DNA of 64,000 nucleotides, from positions 1 through 64,000 of the forward strand of contig JAXDJO010000010.1 of assembly GCA_034667525.1 (NCBI GenBank). The letters are read 5' to 3'. This stretch comes from DATAPE01 sp034667525. Lineage in GTDB: Bacteria; Actinomycetota; CADDZG01; WHSQ01. Of the stretch, positions 7,096 to 14,493 are shown piece by piece. Within the stretch, counting starts at the first letter, position 1. Every line of letters starts with the position of its first letter. The notes below the pieces were generated by a model. That model saw nothing but the letters and a program-made list of their open reading frames with translations, had not been told where the DNA came from and ran no database searches. The translations under genes and the position numbers were made by a program.

Positions 7096-8482
7096 CCAGG
7101 GCCTCTTGAACGCGCTCGCCGATCGAGCTAAGGGCTTGAAGGACGTGGTCTGGCGAGGTCTCGAGGACCATCACGTGCCCGGCGCAGCCGTTGGCCTCCT
7201 GCTGGATGGGGTTCAATACACGGAGAGCTTCGGTATCACCAGCGTTGAGAATCCACTCGCGGTGACCGCCGACACGTTGTTTCAGATCGGCTCCACCACC
7301 AAAACCGTTCTCGCCACAGCTCTGATGCAGCTTGTGGAGCGTGGCGTTTTGGATCTGAACGAGCCCGTGCGCACATATCTTCCGGCTCTCAAGCTCGACA
7401 ACGAGGACGTAGCCGGCCGCGTCACGCTGTGGCATCTGCTCACGCACACGGGGGGGTGGGTCGGGGACTACTTCGGCGACACCGGGGATGGGACGGACGC
7501 TCTCGAGCGGACGGTGGCCGAGATGGCAAAGCTGGAGCAGCTGACCCCTCTCGGCGAGGTTTGGTCGTACAACAATTCGGGGTTCTACATCGCGGGACTG
7601 GTGCTGGCTACCGCGGCAGGGCAGGAGTTCGAGGATGCCATCACCGACATGGTCCTGGCTCCGTTGGGCATGACGAACTCGTTCTTCTTCGCCAACGACG
7701 TGATAACGCGTCGCTTCGCCGTCGGGCACGTCACCGTGGATGGGAAGCCTAGGGTCGCCAGGCCCTGGTACCTGCCGCGCGGCAACCATCCCGCCGGCGG
7801 CATCAACTCCACAGTCACGGATCAACTGAAGTACGGCCGCTTCCATCTGGGAGAGGGGGCTACCGTCGGCGGCTCCCGCTTGCTCTCTGAGGCCACCATG
7901 CGCGAGATGCGATCAGAGCAAGCGCAGGCAGGCGGCTCGATAGATTGGATCGGGCTTCCGTGGCTTCTCCGTGATGTGGCGGGGACCCGCCTGGTCACGC
8001 ACGGGGGAGCGACCAACGGTCAGAAGTCTTCGTTCGTTCTGGTGCCCGACAAGGGGTTCGTGTTCACGATGCTGACGAACTCCGACTCAGCCGATCCCTT
8101 GCTGAGCAAAGTGGAGAGATGGGCGTTGAAGCATCTGCTCGATGTGAAGGAACCGGAGCTCCCACGTTTGGATCTGTCTCCACAGGAACTCGGGGGATAC
8201 GCGGGCCGTTACGAGGCGCCGCTGGGCCTTTTGGATCTCAGCGTGGAGGACGGCGATCTTGTGCTCCGCGTGACGCCCAAGCCCTTTCTCCAGAACATGG
8301 ATCCGGAACCGCCCGCTCCTCCAGCCACTCGGCTGTCCTTTTACGGCACCGACAGGGTAGTAGCGCTGGACGGCGAGCTCGAGGGGTCGCGCGGGGACTT
8401 TCTCAGAAACGAGGACGGGGGAGCACTTGCCTGGTTGAGGATCTTCGGCCGCATCTCGCGGCGGGTGGAGCAGGAAACTTAA
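7073..8482 (+). CDS. Serine hydrolase of the beta-lactamase / D-Ala-D-Ala peptidase (class C) family
   Basis: The product (469 residues from GTG 7073; TTG 7106 is an alternative that avoids overlapping the FrhB-like gene) has the three class C motifs: SxxK as STTK at residues 74-77, YxN as YNN at 166-168, and HGGATNG as the third motif. After about residue 360 comes a beta-rich C-terminal domain of the type found in D-aminopeptidase/esterase relatives. No signal peptide is visible, so it is probably cytoplasmic and more likely an esterase or peptidase than a drug-resistance enzyme. It shares the TTAA at its stop with the convergent gene. Confidence 0.85.
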   Translation: MPRAHRSSQGLLNALADRAKGLKDVVWRGLEDHHVPGAAVGLLLDGVQYTESFGITSVENPLAVTADTLFQIGSTTKTVLATALMQLVERGVLDLNEPVRTYLPALKLDNEDVAGRVTLWHLLTHTGGWVGDYFGDTGDGTDALERTVAEMAKLEQLTPLGEVWSYNNSGFYIAGLVLATAAGQEFEDAITDMVLAPLGMTNSFFFANDVITRRFAVGHVTVDGKPRVARPWYLPRGNHPAGGINSTVTDQLKYGRFHLGEGATVGGSRLLSEATMREMRSEQAQAGGSIDWIGLPWLLRDVAGTRLVTHGGATNGQKSSFVLVPDKGFVFTMLTNSDSADPLLSKVERWALKHLLDVKEPELPRLDLSPQELGGYAGRYEAPLGLLDLSVEDGDLVLRVTPKPFLQNMDPEPPAPPATRLSFYGTDRVVALDGELEGSRGDFLRNEDGGALAWLRIFGRISRRVEQET

Positions 8483-8685
8483 GCGGCGCTCTCGTTGCGG
8501 CAATTGCCACAACGGAAGACCCGCGAGGGTCCCGTTCCGGGGATACGAATCGCCAGGAACTCTCCATCATTTGCCGGTTGGACCGTGCCACACCACGAAC
8601 AGCGGGCGGTCATACCCTCGGGGAAACGCCCCTCTATGATGGCCATTCGGCCTCGATGTGCTTCGGGTTCGCTCAAACGTCTCAT
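8479..8685 (-). CDS. Small zinc-ribbon protein, function unknown
   Basis: A 68-residue protein with two CxxC pairs, C29-S-W-C32 and C59-G-N-C62, spaced as in a zinc ribbon. The middle part (VQPANDGEFLAIRIPG) is unremarkable. It could be a nucleic-acid-binding or rubredoxin-like small protein; I cannot name it. It converges with the serine hydrolase gene with a 4-base TTAA overlap of both stops. The 148 bases upstream hold its promoter region and an inverted repeat CGAAC/GTTCG around 8698-8711. Confidence 0.6.
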   Translation of the reverse strand: MRRLSEPEAHRGRMAIIEGRFPEGMTARCSWCGTVQPANDGEFLAIRIPGTGPSRVFRCGNCRNESAA

Positions 8686-8833
8686 ATGTTCTCCAGTGTA
8701 TCGAACGCGTGTTCGTTAAACAAGTGTTGCCGAGGAAGTCAACACCCTCGGGGGCTGCTCCATTCCCCCAGATACCCACCTGAAGCTCCCTAATAACGTC
8801 CCCTGTCAGGATATCGGAGGGGGGGTCGTTCTG

Positions 8834-9136
8834 CTAGCCGGGCTCCTGGAAGTGTCGAACGATGGGGGTCCGTTGGAAGAGCTCCCGTAGCTCTTTCATC
8901 ACCTGGTTGTACTCGCGGGTCGCGTAAGCCTGTTCGATGGCCTCGGCAGAATCCCACCTCGAGATCGTGAGAACGTCCAGCAGGTCGCCCGAGCGCTCTT
9001 CGACTCCGACGAGCATCTCGATGCCACGGCAGCCGGGAAACCCTTCGATAGTGGCTCGCACCTTGTTGCGAAAGAGCTCGATTGCCTGAGGCACGTCACC
9101 AGGATCGACAGCGGTATCAAAGACGCGCACGATCAT
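8834..9136 (-). CDS. Antibiotic biosynthesis monooxygenase (ABM)-like domain protein
   Basis: A 100-residue protein of the dimeric alpha-beta barrel type: MIVRVFDTAVDPGD, FPGCRGIEMLVGVEERSGDLLDVLTISRWDS and a C-terminal helix. These fit the ABM-like family, which includes monooxygenases and haem-degrading enzymes but many unassigned members. The ATG at 9136 is chosen because an AAAGGG lies about 8 bases upstream and the fold begins there; the frame is open to GTG 9172. It follows the phosphoesterase gene by 16 bases and is probably co-transcribed with it. Confidence 0.7.
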   Translation of the reverse strand: MIVRVFDTAVDPGDVPQAIELFRNKVRATIEGFPGCRGIEMLVGVEERSGDLLDVLTISRWDSAEAIEQAYATREYNQVMKELRELFQRTPIVRHFQEPG

Positions 9137-9152
9137 CTTGTTGACCCTTTGC

Positions 9153-9989
9153 TCATAGGTTCCACGACCCACGGTTGAACATACCTACAAGCTGAGGGTT
9201 CAGATCTAGCCTCCGATCGGCGCGGAAATAGTTGGCGGCGACCAGCTCTCCAAGTCCTGGATAGCACTGAACTACCCGAACGCGGTCATCGTAGATATCG
9301 ATCACGTTGTAGGAGGGCCGTGTATAGCCACGCACACGATGAGAGGTGGCAGTGCCCGAATTGACCAGCAGCGTTGTCCCGAATTGCCAGACGTTCGGCA
9401 CGTGCTTGTGGCCGCACAACACGAGATCGACCCGCAACTCGCTGAGGAGGGCAAGTACGTCACCCGCATCCCAGACGATATTTCGCTCTCTGCCGGTTCC
9501 CGGGACCGACACAAGGTGATGGTGCAGGACGAAGATCCGAAAGTCGTTGGCCTGGCTGAAAGAATTTCTGATCCAGTCGTAATGGCTGTAGCCCACCTCC
9601 CCGTCGGCTAGGTCGGGCTTAGCCGAGTTGATCGCCACAACCGTCGCGAACCGCAGAGGATCGCCGCCCTCTTTGTTCCTGAAGGGGACACGGACGACTT
9701 TGTCACTGTCCCCGAAGGCGTCGCGGAAGTGAAGGAAGCCCACATTCATGAGGTCGTGGTTGCCGGGAATCACGATCATGTCGAGGTGCGCGAGCCTGTC
9801 CAGATACTTCTTCGCGTCGCGAAACTCGGGAGCGTAGCCCTCAGACGTGAGATCCCCTGCGACGACCACGAGATCAGGGTCGAGATCCACGATCTCTTTG
9901 AGAGCCCTTTCCATGAGGTCATTGTCGAAGGTTGCATGACCGCAGTGGATGTCCGAGATCTGGGCGATCGTCATCTGATGCGCGGCCAT
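9153..9989 (-). CDS. Metallophosphoesterase (calcineurin-like)
   Basis: A 278-residue calcineurin-like phosphoesterase with the five family motifs: QISDIHCG (DxH), VVAGDLT (GDxx), IPGNHD (GNHD), LHHHLV and CGHKHV (GHxH). These bind two metal ions. Size and motif spacing match the class III cyclic nucleotide phosphodiesterase-like group, but the substrate is not determined. The start at ATG 9989 excludes a non-family upstream extension of the frame. ATG 9974 is also possible. It diverges from plsC. Confidence 0.88.
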   Translation of the reverse strand: MAAHQMTIAQISDIHCGHATFDNDLMERALKEIVDLDPDLVVVAGDLTSEGYAPEFRDAKKYLDRLAHLDMIVIPGNHDLMNVGFLHFRDAFGDSDKVVRVPFRNKEGGDPLRFATVVAINSAKPDLADGEVGYSHYDWIRNSFSQANDFRIFVLHHHLVSVPGTGRERNIVWDAGDVLALLSELRVDLVLCGHKHVPNVWQFGTTLLVNSGTATSHRVRGYTRPSYNVIDIYDDRVRVVQCYPGLGELVAANYFRADRRLDLNPQLVGMFNRGSWNL

Positions 9990-10046
9990 AGTGGCTCCGT
10001 ATGATAGGTGGCGGCGGCTGAGACGATCGAGAGGCCTGGAGGCTCG

Positions 10047-10727
10047 GTGACGGATTGGACCTACTCGTTGTCCAAGGGGATCTTGAAGCCCTGGCTGACA
10101 GTGTGGTTCCGATGGAAGATCGATGGACTGGAGAACATCCCCCGCACGGGCCCCGCGATCCTCGCTCTGAACCACATCGCGTATCTCGATCCCCTGGCAG
10201 CTGCCTTCATCGTTGACAAGGCCCAGCGCCGAGCTCGCTTCTTGGCGAAGTCGGAGCTGTTCCACGACAGATGGATCGGATGGATCTTGAGGGGGGCCGA
10301 TCAGATCGAAGTGAAGCGAGGTACGAAGGACGCCCCTGTCGCATTGGACGACGCATACCGTGCCCTGGACCGCGGTGAGCTCGTCGTGGTCTTTCCCGAG
10401 GGTACGGTCACGACTAACCCGGACCTGGAGCCAATGACGCCCAAGAGTGGGGCTGCACGTCTTGCCCTCAAGACCGGTGCTCCACTAATCCCGTGTGCAT
10501 TGTGGGGAACGGCGAACGTCTGGCCGAAGGGCTATCGAACGAGATGGCGTCCGCGGCAGACGATCCTGGCCCGCATAGGTGCTCCCGTATCGGTTGCCGG
10601 CCAGGGGGATTCGCCCGAAGCGTGGCGAGGTGTCGGAGCGAGGCTGATCGCAGACATCTCCGGGCTGCTTTCTGAGATCAAACCTGAGATCCCGGACCGC
10701 AGGCGGCTGAAGCGATCAGCGGCATGA
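10047..10727 (+). CDS. plsC: 1-acyl-sn-glycerol-3-phosphate acyltransferase (PlsC family)
   Basis: The protein has the acyltransferase motifs NHIAYLDPLA (HX4D), a block with SELFHDRWIGWILRG, FPEGTVTT (motif III) and PLIPCALWG (motif IV). It acylates lysophosphatidate or a similar acceptor at the membrane in phospholipid synthesis. GTG 10047 (VTDWTYSLSK) follows a GGAGG and is preferred to GTG 10008. The stop overlaps the start of gpsA by 4 bases, an arrangement that fits since GpsA makes the glycerol-3-phosphate backbone. Confidence 0.88.
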   Translation: MTDWTYSLSKGILKPWLTVWFRWKIDGLENIPRTGPAILALNHIAYLDPLAAAFIVDKAQRRARFLAKSELFHDRWIGWILRGADQIEVKRGTKDAPVALDDAYRALDRGELVVVFPEGTVTTNPDLEPMTPKSGAARLALKTGAPLIPCALWGTANVWPKGYRTRWRPRQTILARIGAPVSVAGQGDSPEAWRGVGARLIADISGLLSEIKPEIPDRRRLKRSAA

Positions 10728-11761
10728 GGAAGGTCACATTTGTCGGCGCAGGGTCGTGGGGCACTGCCACGGCTTCGCTGGTTGCTCGCAAGAATCTCTG
10801 CGAGACGGTTCTATGGGCGCGACGCGCGGAGTTGGCGGAGACCATCAACCTCTATCACGAGAATCCTGAGTATCTTCCCGACCTGACCTTGCCGGAGGAC
10901 CTGCTGGCCACCCACGTGGTCGAAGAAGCGGTCAAGGACGCCGGCGTGGTCATCATGGCCGTTCCCTCCCACGGCTTCCGCATGGTTCTGCGAGAGGTTG
11001 CCAGATATGCACCCGCGGACACGATCTACGTCAGTCTGACAAAGGGTCTGGAGGTCTCTACCCGAAAGCGAATGTCACAGGTGCTTGCCGAAGAGATCGG
11101 CTCGCTCTCTGCCTCCTCCATCGCCGTCCTCACCGGACCCAACCTCGCTAAGGAGGTGGCCCAAGGGTTTCCCGCCGCATCCACGATCGCCTGCGCGGAC
11201 ACCGACACCGCAGGGATGCTTCAGGAACTGTTTCACACACCGGAGTTCAGCTGCTACACGAACAACGATGTGGTGGGTTCCGAGCTTGGAGGTGCGTTCA
11301 AGAATGTTATTGCGATCGCAGCGGGGATCGCCGACGGTCTGGGCTATGGCGACAACACCAAATCGACGGTCATGACGCGTGGTCTCGCGGAGATGGCCCG
11401 GTTCAGTGTTTGTTTCGGTGCACAACCTTTGACATTCCTGGGGCTGGCGGGGGTCGGTGACCTGATGGCGACCTGCGCCAGTGCCCAATCGCGCAACCAT
11501 TCAGTGGGCATCGAACTCGGCAGGGGGCGGAAGATCGACGAGATCATCGGGTCGATGCGGATGGTCGCTGAAGGTGTCAAGAGCTGCAAGCCGATCTTCG
11601 AGCTGGGCCAGGAGGCAGGTGTTCGCATGCCGATCACGCAGAACGTGGTCAGGATCTGTCACCAGGGGGCCCCGGTAGGAGATGTCGTGCGGGATCTTCT
11701 GAATCGCGAGGACCGCTCTGAATTCGAAGGGGTTATCGCTCCGCTCCTATTGCAGAACTAG
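10724..11761 (+). CDS. gpsA: NAD(P)H-dependent glycerol-3-phosphate dehydrogenase
   Basis: 345 residues, a normal length. The Rossmann start VTFVGAGSWGTATASLVAR, the middle block VLTGPNLAKEVAQGFPAAS, the catalytic-Lys region GGAFKNVIAIAAGIADGLGYGDN and GLAGVGDLMATCASAQSRN are all typical of GpsA. It reduces dihydroxyacetone phosphate to glycerol-3-phosphate for phospholipids. It is translationally coupled to plsC (ATGA). Confidence 0.95.
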   Translation: MRKVTFVGAGSWGTATASLVARKNLCETVLWARRAELAETINLYHENPEYLPDLTLPEDLLATHVVEEAVKDAGVVIMAVPSHGFRMVLREVARYAPADTIYVSLTKGLEVSTRKRMSQVLAEEIGSLSASSIAVLTGPNLAKEVAQGFPAASTIACADTDTAGMLQELFHTPEFSCYTNNDVVGSELGGAFKNVIAIAAGIADGLGYGDNTKSTVMTRGLAEMARFSVCFGAQPLTFLGLAGVGDLMATCASAQSRNHSVGIELGRGRKIDEIIGSMRMVAEGVKSCKPIFELGQEAGVRMPITQNVVRICHQGAPVGDVVRDLLNREDRSEFEGVIAPLLLQN

Positions 11762-11843
11762 CCCGGGTGGGTGGATAGGTTTCTGCGGGATTCCGCTTTG
11801 GACAGGCCTGATGATGAATAGGTTGCCTAATCCCAGCGGATTC

Positions 11844-11868
11844 GGTTAGCTCCTACTGCTAGTGGGTA
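11844..11868 (+). promoter_or_regulatory. SigF/SigB-type promoter of the stress membrane cassette
   Basis: GGTTA, 15 bases, then GGGTA. This matches the actinobacterial SigF / Bacillus SigB general-stress promoter pattern (GTTT-N15-17-GGGTA) in both boxes and in spacing. It lies 47 bases before the ATG of the first gene of a cassette of LEA-like and envelope proteins, which is the class of gene such sigma factors control. Sequence match only; no expression data. Confidence 0.6.
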
Positions 11869-11915
11869 GACACATTGCGTTACCCCGTCGCATGGCCCTC
11901 AACGGAAGGAGCGCA

Positions 11916-12605
11916 ATGGATACGGATCAGACTATGGATCCTTCTCGGACCGGCTCGTCTACAACAGAGCAGGTACAGCAGCAGGCGCAACAGGTTGCAC
12001 AGCAGGCGAAACAAAGCGCGCAGAAGGCAACCGGCAAAGCGCAGGAGCGTATGCGCGGTGAGCTCAACACGCGCAGCGCACAGGCGGGCGGGCAGATCCA
12101 GTCGACCGCAGACGATCTCAGATCGGTTGGCGAGGAATTGCGCAAGCAAGGTAAGGATGCCCCCGCACGCTTCGCCGAACAGGCCGCGGACAGGGTGGAG
12201 CAGGTTGGCCGCTATCTCACCGAATCGGATTCCGACAAGATGCTCCGCGACATCGAGGACTTCGGACGCAGGCAGCCATGGGCAGTCATCGCCGGAGGCA
12301 TGGCTCTGGGCTTTGTGGCTTCCCGTTTTCTGAAGGCTTCCAGCAGCCGGCGCTACAGCACCGAATACGACTGGCGGACACAGGCTTACAACCCTCGTGG
12401 AGTGAGCGGCGAGCTCCCCGTTTACACCAGCCCGGGTGCCTCTGCATCGTCGTCACCTTCCGCTCGAGCGGTCGAGGGCTATGGCGACACCTACACCGAG
12501 AGCGTCTACACTGAAGCCGTCTACACCGAGCCCGGCTCCGTTGATCCGGGCTACGCCGAGAGTCTCGATGACCCCACGGGAGCGACCAATCCTGGAGGGA
12601 TCTGA
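11916..12605 (+). CDS. LEA-like amphipathic membrane-associated stress protein
   Basis: A 229-residue protein from ATG 11916, which has GGAAGG 6 bases upstream (the frame is open back to 11862 without family character). Residues 14-60 are a Gln/Ala/Lys-rich run (VQQQAQQVAQQAKQSAQKA) with the pattern of LEA-type amphipathic helices. A helical region with ElaB/DUF883-like character follows, then a glycine-rich hydrophobic segment (AVIAGGMALGFVASRFL), and a Tyr-rich C-terminal tail with three YTE repeats. It is first in a four-gene cassette behind a SigF/SigB-like promoter. A role in protecting the membrane under desiccation or osmotic stress is inference. Confidence 0.75.
   Translation: MDTDQTMDPSRTGSSTTEQVQQQAQQVAQQAKQSAQKATGKAQERMRGELNTRSAQAGGQIQSTADDLRSVGEELRKQGKDAPARFAEQAADRVEQVGRYLTESDSDKMLRDIEDFGRRQPWAVIAGGMALGFVASRFLKASSSRRYSTEYDWRTQAYNPRGVSGELPVYTSPGASASSSPSARAVEGYGDTYTESVYTEAVYTEPGSVDPGYAESLDDPTGATNPGGI
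12489..12533 (+). repeat. Three 15-base in-frame repeats (YTE units)
   Basis: Three consecutive 15-base units with consensus GTCTACACCGAGnnC encode (T/V)YTE plus one residue. They lie in the disordered tail of the LEA-like protein. Such a short tandem repeat could vary in copy number between strains. Confidence 0.75.
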
Positions 12606-13036
12606 TGGCGACGCGCCAGGACCCACCGCAAGAGAACGACCTGCGGGATCGTTCGATAGGCGAACTCTTGCGGCAGCTCTCGCAAGAAACCGCCACGCTC
12701 GTCCGCCAGGAGATGGAGCTGGCGAAGGCTGAGGTGGCCGAGAAGGGCAAGAAGGCCGGCATGGGAGCCGCCATGTTTGGGGGGGCCGGAGCCGTCGGCT
12801 TGGGCACCCTCGGGGCATTCACCGCTTTCGTGATCCTTGTGCTGAACACCTTCATGGCCGCGTGGTTGGCTGCCCTGATCGTCACCATCGTCTACGGCGC
12901 CATAACCGCAGTGCTCGTTATGAGGGGCAAAGAGAAGGTTCAGGAAGCGGCACCGCCCGTTCCTGAGCAGACCGTGGACACGATAAAGGAGGACATCGAA
13001 TGGGCAAAGAACCCGAAGACATCCGCAACGAGATAG
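12605..13036 (+). CDS. Phage-holin-like (Actinobacterial Holin-X) membrane protein
   Basis: 143 residues. The N-terminal part (SIGELLRQLSQETATLVRQEMELAKAEV) is the helix that marks Holin-X / DUF1469-type proteins, followed by two hydrophobic segments at about residues 53-77 and 83-103. The C-terminus holds TIKEDIEWAKN, a motif repeated in the second copy at 20535. Despite the family name no phage genes are near, so a role in the cell membrane is more likely. It begins on the last base of the previous stop codon. Its last 37 bases overlap the next gene, whose ribosome binding site AAAGGAGG lies within the TIKED codons. Confidence 0.85.
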   Translation: MATRQDPPQENDLRDRSIGELLRQLSQETATLVRQEMELAKAEVAEKGKKAGMGAAMFGGAGAVGLGTLGAFTAFVILVLNTFMAAWLAALIVTIVYGAITAVLVMRGKEKVQEAAPPVPEQTVDTIKEDIEWAKNPKTSATR

Positions 13037-13593
13037 AAGAAACCCGCGCCCGCATGGGCAACACGGTGGAAGCGCTGGGTTACAAGACGGACGTGAAGTC
13101 ACGGACCAAGGACTCGATCACGAACGCGAAGGAGACTGTTGTGGGAAGAGTCACAGATCTGCGAGACAGCGTTGTAGGAACGGCATCGGACGCTCGAGAC
13201 TCCATGTCAAGCTCGGCCCCCGATTCCGAACAGCTCAAGCGGAATGCCCGCAAGGCGGTGAGCATTGCCCAGGAGAACCCGCTCGGGCTGGCTCTGGGCT
13301 CCCTGGCACTGGGGTTCCTCGCAGGGATGTCGGTTCCCTCCACACGCATCGAGGATCAGCGGATCGGGCCCGTTGCCGATCAGGTCAAGGAAAAGGTGAA
13401 AGAAACCTCACAAGAGGCCATGGATCGGGGCAAGCAGGTAGCCCAAGAGGTCGGACAAACGGCAAGCCAGAGCGCGCACGAGGCTGCTCAGCGGGTAGCC
13501 GAAACGGCCAAGCAAAGCGGTCAGGAGCAGGGCCAGGAGCTGGCGTCCACCGCCCAGCAGAAGGCCTCAGAGGTGTCTTCGAACCAGTCATGA
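13000..13593 (+). CDS. DUF3618 protein with LEA-like C-terminal repeats
   Basis: 197 residues. The first 35 form the DUF3618 signature (EDIRNEIEETRARMGNTVEAL). A helical Asp/Ser-rich stretch follows, then a glycine-zipper hydrophobic segment (NPLGLALGSLALGFLAGMSV, about residues 90-109), and a long tail of Gln/Ala/Lys heptad- and 11-mer-like repeats (KEKVKETSQEAMDRGKQVAQ and on) as in group 3 LEA proteins. It is anchored in or lies along the membrane with an amphipathic tail. It overlaps the Holin-X gene by 37 bases and yihY by 4. Confidence 0.82.
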   Translation: MGKEPEDIRNEIEETRARMGNTVEALGYKTDVKSRTKDSITNAKETVVGRVTDLRDSVVGTASDARDSMSSSAPDSEQLKRNARKAVSIAQENPLGLALGSLALGFLAGMSVPSTRIEDQRIGPVADQVKEKVKETSQEAMDRGKQVAQEVGQTASQSAHEAAQRVAETAKQSGQEQGQELASTAQQKASEVSSNQS

Positions 13594-14462
13594 GCTCGCA
13601 AACAAACCCGGGCCCGGTACCGACGCAGACAAGCGACGGTCCGGGCCCGGATTCCCCTCTCGATCTCCATCCGCGGGATTGGAAGGCCACAGCCAAGCGG
13701 ACACTGAAGGAGATCAAGGACGACCGCGTCACTCTGGTTGCAGCCGGAATGGCCTACTACTTCTTCCTGGCGATATTTCCTGCGCTGATCGCTTTGGTCG
13801 GCGTCCTGGGACTGGCGCACATCAATCCATCGGGCCTGATCAGCTCGATCAAGTCGTCGTTACCCGGCGGGGCCGGGACCGCACTTACAAAGGCGATCGC
13901 GCAGGCCGATAAGCCCTCACAGGGGGCCTCACTCGTCGCCGCGGCCGGCGGCATCCTGGTGGCGCTCTTCAGCGCTTCATCGGGGATGGTGGCCCTCGAG
14001 AAGGGACTCGATATCGCGTACGACGTCCCCGAGGACCGCAAGTTCGCTATGGCGAGACTCGTGGCCATCATCCTCTTGATCGCCACCGCCGTTCTCGGAG
14101 CGGTGCCCTCACCTTTCTTTACCTTCGGTCAGTCGACCGTATACACGATCCTGGGCTACATCCTTAGCATCATTGCAGTCGTGATCCTGTTCTCGATCTT
14201 CTACTATCTGGCGCCCCATAGAGACTCGCCGTCATGGCAGTGGGTAAGCGCTGGCGGGATCCTGGGAGCCCTCCTCTGGATCGTTGTCTCGACGCTCTTG
14301 GGGATCTACGTGTCGCACTTCAATAGTTATTCAAAAACCTACGGTCCACTGGCAGGAGTGATCGTTTTGATCTTGTGGCTCTACCTGAGCTCTCTTGCCG
14401 TTCTCATCGGTGGAGAGCTGAATGCGGAACTCGAACGTCAGGGAGCCAGTCAAGCCGGGTAG
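13590..14462 (+). CDS. YihY/virulence factor BrkB family membrane protein
   Basis: 290 residues with about six membrane segments and the family hallmarks LVAAGMAYYFFLAIFPALIAL, LVAAAGGILVALFSASSGM, YYLAPHRDSPSWQWVSAGGILGALLW and the closing YGPLAGVIVLILWLYLSSLAVLIGGELNAEL. These proteins were once called RNase BN; their function is not settled. It is the last gene of the stress cassette, coupled to the DUF3618 gene by ATGA, and converges on the PLP enzyme gene. Confidence 0.92.
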   Translation: MSSQTNPGPVPTQTSDGPGPDSPLDLHPRDWKATAKRTLKEIKDDRVTLVAAGMAYYFFLAIFPALIALVGVLGLAHINPSGLISSIKSSLPGGAGTALTKAIAQADKPSQGASLVAAAGGILVALFSASSGMVALEKGLDIAYDVPEDRKFAMARLVAIILLIATAVLGAVPSPFFTFGQSTVYTILGYILSIIAVVILFSIFYYLAPHRDSPSWQWVSAGGILGALLWIVVSTLLGIYVSHFNSYSKTYGPLAGVIVLILWLYLSSLAVLIGGELNAELERQGASQAG

Positions 14463-14493
14463 CGCCGTGCCGGGGCCCAGGCAGAGCGCTTCG

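Noticed and set aside
6749..7846. Minus-strand frame of 365 codons opposite the FrhB-like and serine hydrolase genes
   Set aside because: Both plus-strand genes have complete catalytic motifs; the antisense product is Arg/Gly-rich and lacks any recognisable domain.
8698..8711. Inverted repeat CGAAC/GTTCG before the zinc-ribbon gene as a TetR-type operator
   Set aside because: Only 5-bp arms with a 4-base centre, no regulator gene nearby; too weak to list as a site.
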